Made by a program: the position numbers and the translations under genes
In this document: piece by piece, positions 1-9,800 of the stretch
Layout of the letters: each line of letters starts with the position of its first letter
How positions within the stretch are numbered: position 1 is the stretch's first letter
Notes under the pieces: model-generated
Seen by the model: the letters and a program-made list of their open reading frames with translations, nothing else
Database searches by the model: none
What the model was told of the DNA's origin: nothing
Assembly: GCA_007922225.1 (NCBI GenBank)
Contig: ML680097.1
Span: forward strand, 186,001 to 250,000
Direction: 5' to 3'
Source: Emydura subglobosa
Taxonomy: Eukaryota; Chordata; Testudines; Chelidae
Length of the DNA: 64,000 nt

Positions 1-700
1 AACGAGGAACAAGGCTTGCCCCCAGGGTCAGGACTGAATCCGCTGCCTCGCCCATCCTTTGAGTGTCATCTGCAGCCTGGATTCATCCCAAGCCCGTGAG
101 CGCCCGTGAGCCTCTGCCACCCGATGCCTGGCTAGATACAGCCAGTTTTATTTGACGCCTGCTAAACCCTTCAACCTTGTGGCAGGGAGTCCCGCAGGCT
201 AACTGTGGAACTTGTCACGAGGCAGGCCAAGAGCTTGGGGGAGGCTTCACTAGAGGGAAAGACTCAGGTGCGAATCCCGGAGCCAGGCATGGGGCTGGCA
301 GTGCTAAGGGGAGCAAAGCTCCTTGCTGGGATGCGGGCTAGGAACCAGTCAGGCTTTGACGTGCAGATTCTCAGCCACCACTGCTCTAACCATTAGCCCC
401 ACTCCCCAGGAGTCCTGGCCCCAGCCCCTCCTTGCTCTAACTCACTAGACCCCACGCCCCACCCAGAGCTGGGAGAGAACCCAGGAGTCCTGGCTCCCAG
501 CTCTCCCACTCCCCTCCCAGAGTTAGCTGGGCTTCTCTCCGGGACTCTAGACACCAGGGTACGGAAGGGGAGTCTGGTGGAGCCCCTGGCTCTCCCCCCT
601 CCCAAACGTATTGGCTAGGAAGGAACCACTGGCCCAGCCCAGGGGTAGATGGATGGATCCATGGGGGCACTGGCCACCTCCAGTCCCCGGCACCACTGAC
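1..700. other. No resolved gene; SINE fragments
   Basis: Should hold or flank the TGFBR3L cytoplasmic tail and 3' UTR. Minus-strand acceptors that keep phase 1 exist near 619 and further left. None yields the Ser/Thr-rich betaglycan tail, so no tail exon is called. About 375-520 is SINE-derived. Confidence 0.5.
147..152 (-). terminator. Possible poly-A signal downstream of TGFBR3L
   Basis: AATAAA on the minus strand, about 550 nt past the last recognised exon. Position and orientation suit the TGFBR3L 3' end, but a hexamer alone is weak evidence. Confidence 0.3.
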
Positions 701-811
701 CTGTCCTGGAGTGGATGAGCCAGAGCCCCCCGGTGAGAGAGGCGCCGATGACGAAGGCTGAGAAGACGATGCCCACCATGGTGGGCAGCTCCAGGTCCTG
801 GGGCGGGGGCA
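701..811 (-). CDS. TGFBR3L: TGFBR3L exon 14: transmembrane helix
   Basis: 111 nt, phase 1 to 1. Encodes LELPTMVGIVFSAFVIGASL followed by TGGLWLIHSRTG, nearly identical in pattern to betaglycan [28 protein letters not shown]. Acceptor CTTTCCCCGCAG, donor GTCAGT. If the donor were not used, the frame would close at 615 with a tail of about 24 residues. Confidence 0.9.
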
Positions 812-3800
812 CTGCGGGGAAAGGGGAGAGTGAGGCCCCACAGCCACCCTCCACGAGCACGTGCAGAGCCAGCGCTGTGGTGGGGGAGGGGGGCCGATGG
901 GAATAGAACCCAGGAGTCCGGGCTCCCAGACGCACCCTTCCCCCACTGCTCTCACCCACTGGGCCCCAGCCCCCTCCCAGAGCTGGGAATAGAACCCGTG
1001 TCCTGTCTGGCGGCAAGCGCTCCGTGCCACTGCAGCCACAGCGAGCGACGTGCTCTCAGCGCCTTGCAGGACAAGGGGCCACCACGGAGGTGAGGGGGAG
1101 ACCTGGCGGGGGCAGCGCTCACCGGAGGGCGTCGCACTCTGTTCTGGCCGGGGCGCCTCCTTCAATGCCTTCCCACCTCTGCCAGCCAGAGGGAAGGGCA
1201 GAGGGACGGGATCTGCTGGAAGAGGACAACAAAGCCAGAAACACTTTGAAAGATGGAGACATTCCTGATCTCCTCTAGGGGGCGCTCTCCCCTGGCGGTC
1301 AGTGCTGAGCCCAATACCACAGCATGGCACTAGGGGGCGCTGTGCAGTGGGGGGCGTCCTCCCCTGGCACCCAGTGCTGACCCGCAGTCCCAGCCCGGTG
1401 CTAGGGGGCACTCTGCGGGGGGGGGGGGGACTGTGCTGATCTCCAGTCCTAGGGGGCGCTCTGCAGTGGGGAGATGGAATCAGGGCCTTGGTGCATTGCA
1501 ATCTCTCCGCCTGCTCCCATAACCAGCCCCCAACCCGTCGCTGGGTGTCACCTGGTCCTGGGCTGGCTGCGGTGGCTCCGGCCAGGTGCTCTACCGTGAC
1601 GATGATGGGTTTGGTGACGGTGTGCTGGAACCGCCCGCTGCCCGGCTCCGCCATGCTGCTGCTGGTACATGCTCCAGCCTGGGGCCCACACTGAAACGGA
1701 CATGGCTCAGACAGGCACCACATCCCAATACTGGATGTTCACCCCCCACCATCCCAAATCCCAGCCCCAGGCCCCACCCACCCCACCCTACCGCTCCCAG
1801 CCCTGGGACCCCACCCTCTCCCTAAGTCCAGCCACACTTGGAAAGGAACTGATGATGGGCAGACTGTCTCCAACAAAAATGTACATATATTTGTTTTAAT
1901 TTGCATATATTTACATTGATTTGCCAGGGAGGAAGTCTGCCGACTCAACCACGTGCCAGGGGTCACAACTGTGGCCAAGCGTCCTGATTCCAGCCACTAG
2001 ACCCTCCATTCCCCTCCCAGAGCTGGGGATGGCACCCAGGGGGCCTGGTGCTGTATACACTAGCCCCATTCTCCTCCCAGAGCAGTCCCTGCAGTGCTGA
2101 CCCCACAGGCAGGGCTGGCTTCCTGCCTCTCTCTTATGCACCCGCCCCCCTGCAAGTTGGCCCATTGTCCTGGCCTGGGGAATGCGGCCCCTGCTCTCCA
2201 TCTGCCTGCCCATCCAGCATTGCCTGCAGCCCAGGGGAGAAATCCAGCCTGGGACGCAAGCCCTGGAGGCGAGGGCAGAATTGGGGCCAGTGCACTCCAA
2301 AGGACAGGCTCTGCCGCCTGAGCTAAAGGAGATTCCCCCTTTGCCACAGCAGTAGCTGGGCTTTTATCCTCCCAGGCATGTGCAGGCTAGAGTCACACAC
2401 ACTGGAGCAGGCTGGATTCCATCCAGCGGGGGGGGTATCCCCCACCCCGCCACCGGCAGCATGGTACAGACCTTGGGGAGCGCAGCCCCGTAGGCCCCAG
2501 CCCGGCCCTGGGGATCCTGGGTGCAGAGGGCCAGGCGACAGTGCAGGAATTGGATGGAGTCGTTGTAGAGGGGCCGGAGCAGGAAGCTGAAGTGCTGCAG
2601 CTCGTGGGAGCCAGGGGGTAAAGCCCGGCCTGCAGCCCCCTTGTGGGGCGGGTGCAGGGAGACATCGGGGTGGGCCGGGCAGCCTCCCTGCACCAGGACG
2701 TAGGGTGACTCTGGCAAGGAGGAGGAGCTTGGCGACAGGAAGCAGAGGAGGATGCCGAAGCTGAGCTGGGGGTCGAAGGCAGCCAGAGCAGCCTGCGCAG
2801 AAGGTAGGGGAGAGAGATCAGCAGGGGACGGGACGGTCCCACTCCACAAACACCATTGCACCCTCGAGCCTGGAACCCAGGAGTCCTGGCACCCACCCCA
2901 GCCCCTGCTCCCCTCCCAGAGCCGGGGATAGCACCCCAGAGTCCTGGCGCCCAGCCCCCCTGTTCTAACCCCACCACTGCCCTTCAGCCGGGTTATTATT
3001 TTAACCTTCTCCACAGCTCCCGCCCCAGAAGCTGGAGCGATGCCCCCGGGGGTGGGGAAGGAGACTGGGGGCCAGCAGGTTAACCGGCCTGGGGGGGGAC
3101 CTGGCTAGCACTGCCCCTCAGAGATCTGCCCTCCCCAAGGTGGTGGGCACATGGGCAAAGCCCTCGGGCCTGGTGGGGCAGAGGAGAGGGGGATCATGGG
3201 GCTGGGCGGCGCCTCCCCCGCAGTTACTTCCACAAAGACGCGGCTGTTGGCCGACACGGTGCAGGGTCCCTGGGCCTCGTCGAAGGCGTCCGAGCTGGAG
3301 ACCTCCAGGCTGAGCAGGACACGGCCCAGGTGGAAGGGCAGCTCCAGGATGGGCTCGGTGGAGGGGGCCGGCTGGCTCGGGGCTGGGGAGGGGCAGGAGA
3401 ACTGTGGAAGAGGAGCAGAGGGTGTGGGGTGTGTGGGGGACAGGTCCGCAGAACCCCAGGTCCAGTCACCCCAGTTACCCCAGGCCTAGGGCACCTCCCC
3501 ACCCAAAGCTCCCTAGATCCCCATGGCTGCTGCCCGGTGTGACAGCGTCCCCCAGGAACCGGGCTCCGGTACCACTCGGGCGCTGCCAGTCAGGACTCGT
3601 GCTGGGAATCTGTCCCCCCCCCCTCGGGTCTCCACACGCTCAGCGTTCAGCGCCCCTGCTCCACCTCAGCTCCCCCGTGAGTCCCCCTGGACGGGACCCT
3701 GGGGAGCCCTACACACCCCCAAAGGGGCCATGCACCCACCCTGCTGTCAGAAGCGATTCGCAGCCAGCCTGGGACTCACGAGTTTGTTAGTTCTCAGGAT

Positions 3801-6800
3801 CACGGCGTAGACACTTGGTTAGCAGATTCATTAGACGTTACAGCAGCGACCAGCTGGAGAGTGTCAGAGCCTCGCTCTCAGGCTCTGCTCCCCCCCCCCC
3901 CATCCCCAACGGGGGGCTGGGCTCTTCCAGCCAGCCACCCCCAGAGCCGTCCCCTGGCCCTCCCCAGTCCTTTGTCTCTTTCCCGGGCCAGGTGGCTACT
4001 CTTCCTGGTCTCCACCTGCCACGACCTGTTGCAGCAGGTGGGGCCAGGGCAGGGGGTCCTGGCTAGGTCTGTGTACATGTGACTGGGGAAGGCCCATCCA
4101 CCTGCTAGTGGCCTCTGCAATGATCACACACCCGGGTCCCATCACCGAAATACATGAGTAACATATGGGGGAAACTGAGGCGCGCATGCAGCACTCAGAG
4201 GAAACATTAGGAGCATCTCCACTTTGTCACACCCGGTCCCCACTGAGCCATGAGCCTTGAGAGCCAGGAACCCCCACCCCAGCTCAGGGGGGTTTGGAGC
4301 GGGACCAGGACGCTCCCCCACTTCGAGCTGCACCCATTCCAGGCCTTTCCCCACTGAAAGGACCCGAGGGACCCGCCCGGCAGCTCTAGAACCGGCTCCT
4401 GGCTGGAGACGTCCCCTCTCCCCCCTCGCTCACCTCAATGGATTCCCAGCCATCTTCGGCCTCTTCCGCCGGGAGGGAGGGACCCCAGGGCGCTGCTCCC
4501 GGCCCGCAGCCCCAGAGCACCACCTGGGGGGCAGGGACAGCGAGGGAAGAGGTGGGGAGCAATCGGCACAATCAGAAAAGTGGCAGCACCAGACGAGACC
4601 CTAGCATCCTGGGGCAGGGGGGCAGAGCCCAGAGCGAGGACCCATTCTCCCAGCCCCCCAGATATCCAAACCTCAGTTCCCCCCAGTGCAGCCAGGGCTC
4701 CCATTAACCCCAGCCCGTACACGCCTCAGTTCTCCCACTCCTGCCCAGTCCCAGTCTGCCAGCGTCACCCTGCAGCTCCGTCCAGCCCCCACTGGCTCTG
4801 TGACCAACCCCCCCAACTCCCCTAACACACTAGCCCCCTTGCACACCCCCCGGCGCCTGCCCCCCCCGCCCTCCCCCCCCCCCCCCCTTCCCCCCCACCC
4901 CCCGGCGCCCCCCCCCCCCCCCCACGGCCCCGGCTCACCAGGTTCTGGTACCGCATGGCGCCCAAGGGAGGGCCTGGGGCTGGGAGGCGCCGGGCGCCAC
5001 AGCCAGCCAGGGGGGACTCCAGCAGGAAGTGGGTGCCATTGGACTGGGCTGCACAGCTGGGGTCACGCAGGGTCACTCGAGCTGGGGAGAGGCCAGCAGC
5101 CTGGCCGGGAAGGATGGGGGTGGGGCGGGAGACGTATGAGATGGACACGGCCAGCACCGAGCACCCCCTGCAGAGCCCCGCCCCCCGGCTCCCTGCAGCC
5201 CAGCGCCCCCCAGCGCCGCACCGAGGGAGCTATTTACCCCAGGGGGGCGTCTCACCTGGAGCAAGTCCTTGCTGACGTGCACAGCCACCCTGTCGCTCAG
5301 ACACAGCACGGACAGCGCTCCCGCCGGCCCCACAGCGCTCCCGGCCCCCGCGGGCGCCCGGCTCCTCTCCCAGCCCATGGGGGAGTTCTTGGCGAGCCCA
5401 GGGGGCAGGATGGAGGGGCAGGGGGCCTTGGGGTCCCCTAGTAGGAGAAAACAGAGTGAGGGGGGCAGAGGGGAGGAAGGAAAAAGGGTGGGCTGGTGAA
5501 TGGGGTGGGGGATGTGAGAGAGAGCAGCCCTGCCCCCTGCTGGCTGGACTGAGAACTGCCCGGCTTTGTGTCTTAGTCCCCATGTTCCCCTCTTCCGCCA
5601 TGGGGCTGGGATTTTGGCTGTGACGGTGCCTAGGACAGACAGACGTGCCAGCCCTGAGGGCATCGTCTGGGGCACAAGCATCTCTCACCACTGGGGACCG
5701 CCAAGGGTCTGGCTGTGCCTGGGGAGAGGGGGCCACAGGGCAGAACCGCAGCGCCCATTTCTCCCACCTGCAGTGGGGGCAGGGCAGGGTCGGAGTCAGA
5801 TGGCCCCCAATGGCTCTCCCATGGCAATGCAAGGGGTGCCACCTAGTGGCCACCCCGTGGCATTGCATGCTGTGGCCATTCCCTGCCCCCTAAGGCGTCA
5901 CCACCTACCGTCCAGCCCCACGATGACCAGGAACCTGTTCACCTGCTCAGCCTCTGTGTAGGATGTGACCCCAGGCAGCCCCTGCTCCATTGCCCAGGCC
6001 ATGAGGTCCCTGGCATAGGCCAGGCCCAGGGACATGCTGCTGCTCACAACCAGGTCCGGCTCCGGTTCTGTGCTGCTGACTGAGACCTCATGGGATGCCT
6101 GTAAGGAAACAGGAGAGCTAATAGTGACAGAGCCCAAGGCCAACCTGGACCCTGCTGCAGCTCAGGGTGATCAGGCTGAGGCTGGAGCAGGGCATCATGG
6201 GTAACGGTATGCAAATGATCAGCACCAGGTGACCAATGTGTCGATTCAAGGAGTGGCTGGGAAGTTCCAGAGAGGGGCAGCTCCACTGGTCATCGATTCA
6301 GAGGGCTTAGAGCCAGCATAGCGGGGCTGGGCGCCAGGACTCCTGGGTTCACTTTGGCAACAGGGGATGCCAAGCCAGAGGGGGCTGAGGCAGCAACCGT
6401 ATCAGAGGTTAAAGGTTATGAGGGCTCAGCAGCTGCCATGGGGTCATCAGGCCAAAGGGTCAAGGTCATGGGGAGAGAGCCCGATGGGGTGGAGGGTGTC
6501 ACCAAGATTAGGGTTAAGGGGGGAGGCAGGTGACAGGGGAGCAGCCCATGTGCATGGAGGGGCTGTGGGGGGGGGCAGTTCCTGGCCTCTGTAGTGGGGG
6601 GGGGGACAGAGCCCACCCCCAGGGAGTCCCGCCCTTACCAGGACACGCAGGCGCCCAGCCACGTGGTGGGTTTGGACCAGCCAGCTGGTGGCGCCCTCGC
6701 TCTTCAGCACCACGATCAGCTCCCGCCGGGGGGAGCAGCAGCCTCGGGGCGCATGGAGCTCCACGGTGAGACGGGCCGGGGGCCTGGAGACAGGGCAGGA

Positions 6801-9800
6801 CATTCCCCCCAACATCACTGGGGCAGCTGGGACCCAGGCGAGGCATTTCCGGCCATGGGGCTGAGCAGCAGGAGGGGTGGAGGCCCCCCCAGCTCTACCA
6901 GTGTCCCTCAGCTCCCCCCCCCCGTCCCTTCGCAGGGCTCTCCTCCTCCCCCCAGCTGTGCTGGTGCCCCTCGGTCCCGACCCGCAGCCCCCGCCTCACC
7001 CCAGCCCTTGGAGGCTGCTCGGACGTACGGCTCGTACCGGGGACTGGCTCCTTTGGAGAGGATGACGTGAACTTCGGGGTCCCACGGGGGGTCCGAGGTC
7101 AGGCAGCCCCGCAGGGGCCGGGGGCCGCGGTCGGAGGCGAAGTGGGTCAGGGAGAGGAAGTTCCTGCGAAGTTTGCAGGCATCCGGCAAGGCCCCATCTG
7201 GGAGCGAGAATGCAGAGGGGCTGGGGAGCTTTGGGGGGTTAACCCCAGGGGGCCCCTAAGGAATCCCCCCCACAGCAGCCCCCCATCAGCCCTTCCCCCG
7301 TTCACGCAGGACTGGGGTATATCCCCCAATATCTCCCTGCCATTCCCTCCTTCAGGCACACAGGGCTGGGCCCAACCCCCCTGATCCCCTCCCCCACTGA
7401 CGCAGGGGCCTAGATGCTGGAACTCGGGGTGCAGGGGGTGCTGTAGCCCTCCCTCCCCCCCCCCCCCCCCCCCGGCTTGCAGTGGTTTCCATCATAGTCA
7501 GGGTTTACAGTTGGGGCCAATGGCTTTCACTAGACACGTTGTTCCAGCCCCCCCGACATGATCCCCTCCCCCCCACTGACACAGGAGTCCCATCACCAGC
7601 CCCCTGGATCCCCTCCCCCGGGGTCCCTACCATCTCCCAGCCTCACGTAGACCGTGTTGATGCCTCGATATGCAGCCAGGGAGCTGACCCCCCCATGCTT
7701 CCTGTGCGCCCAGCGCAGGAGCTCTCGGGGGGTCTGGGGCAGCCGGGTCTCAGCAACCGTGACGCTCCCCGAGGCCAAGACACTGGACCCGGGGGAGACC
7801 TGGAGGGGCACAAAGCTGGGGCGTGAACCATCCCTAGGAGTGTGCAGACGAATCCGACGTAGGCTCCTTGTGTCATTGTACAAGTGCGACAGAGATTTTC
7901 CCTTTGCTGTTCTAATGGCAGAGTCCTGCTCGTGTAAACGAACTCCAGCTCGTTAGCGCCTTGAAGCAAACTCTTCCCTGAAACCTGCACTATTAAATAC
8001 CGCACTGAATTCTGTGTGTGTGTGTATACGTGCGAGTGTATGTGTGCGTGTGTGCGCGTGTGTGTGTGCAGGGCAGAAAACGACAGGGCCACGTGCCAGC
8101 CTGACCCCACAGGCCGGAGGACGCACGTCAGCGACCCCAACGTGCAGATAAACGCGCGGGAAGCACAGAAGGATCCAGCCTGGGAACAAGCCAAGCACAG
8201 AAATGAGAGACTGGCCAGGCATGAATGAGCTGGTGATTAACAACCCGGACCCGGCGGCAGCACGACACAGCCGGGCCCACGGACGGCCGGGAGAGCCGGT
8301 AGCTATAAAAGACGGGTCAGCACATGGACACTTTGGGGTTTGTGCTGCAGTCCGGATCTTGGAGCATCGGATTCGGGCCCGACAGAGGCCAGCCGGCTCC
8401 TCCTCGCTGGCCACTAGGCGGCTGGAGCAAGGCAGAGAAGGACCGGTCCTTACATGACGCCAGCTGGCAGAACGTGCTGGGTGTGGGTGTGTGTGGATGT
8501 GCGTGTGCGGCTTTGTGCTAGTCTTACATGGACAAGAAACGGGGCGTTGCCTCGTCCCCCTGAATAAATTCCTGCTAGGTGGTTTTTTTGATAACGGGGG
8601 GTGGGGGGCACAGGGGGGAGAGGTCGCCTGGAGAATGGACATCCCGCCTCCTGGTGTGATGCCATGCACCCCCTCCATGCCACCGCAGCTCCCCATTCCC
8701 CTCCCCCCCACACACACTCCCTCCCCAGCCCCAAGGGACTCCTGGGTTCCTCACACCTCCAAGCCCCAGGGATGATTGTTCGGGGGAGGATCCTCAGCCT
8801 CCCCACCTGTGCCCCCCCCCGAGGCCTGAGCCCCTCTTCCTCCAAAATGCCCCTAAATCTCCACCCCCCACCCAGCCCCTCTGCACCTCATTCTCCTGCC
8901 CCACTGTCCCATCCAGGGACCCTGCTCCAGTGACCTGCCCCACTGCCCCACACCCACACTGCCTGACCCCACCTCCCACTGCTCACCTGCCCCTCCAAGT
9001 TACCTCTACCCCCCAGCTGCCTCCACCATGGCCCACCCTGCCTCCAAACCCCATTGCTGGCCCCACACGACCCCACCCCCCACCTGCCGCAACCCTCCCA
9101 CGCCTCCTCCACTCCCACGGCTTGGCTTGCCCCACTCTACACCCAGCTGCCCCCAGGCCACGTTCCTGCCTTCCCCACCTGCCCCTCCCCCAGCCCCCCT
9201 CAACCCAGCCCCACGGCTGTCCCCCTCACCTGGAAGGTCCATTGCTCCCCAAGAGCAGCTGTGGCTGTTTGGAGGCTCCAGATCACGGGCGTCGGGGAGC
9301 TGAGCACGAAGATGGGGGCACTGCTGGGGGGGGCCGGGCCCAGCACCAGGCTCACCTGGGGGGGTGCAGAGGGCCCTGCTTTAGGGGCTCCAGGCACATG
9401 GGAGGGAGCAAGGCCATGGGGTGAGGGGTACAGGGAAGGGTGTGGGGGTTGTGGGGGAGGGGAGGTGTGGGGCACATGGCCAGGCTGAGGGGGTGGGGTG
9501 TTGGCACAGGAAGGGGCACGGTGGGAGGCTATAGGATGGGGGCACAGTGTGGTGGGGGCAGGGGGCAAGGCAGTGGGGTTGGGGGAAGGGGCGTGGTGGG
9601 GTGCAGGCAATGGGGCTGGGATGGGGGATGGTGGGGACAGGAAGCAATGCTGTGGGGCTGGGGGAGGGGGCAGGGGGCAAGACAGGAGAGGAGACATGTG
9701 GGATGCAGGGCAGGGGGCATGGGGTAGAGGGAGTGGGGCAGGGGGCACAGGGTGGAGGGCAGGGGGTGGGGCTGTGGGAAGGGAGCAGGGTGGGTGTGGG

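Noticed and set aside
437..1723. 428-codon minus-strand open frame
   Set aside because: It runs through introns and SINEs; only the parts in exons 13 and 14 have homology. GC-rich DNA lacks stops.
5085..5087. Nearer acceptor for TGFBR3L exon 9
   Set aside because: Would read CTC GAG TGA in the required phase, an immediate stop; the upstream acceptor restores the betaglycan alignment.
8298..8312. CTATAAAAG as a plus-strand TATA box
   Set aside because: No downstream plus-strand gene is recognisable; most likely chance.
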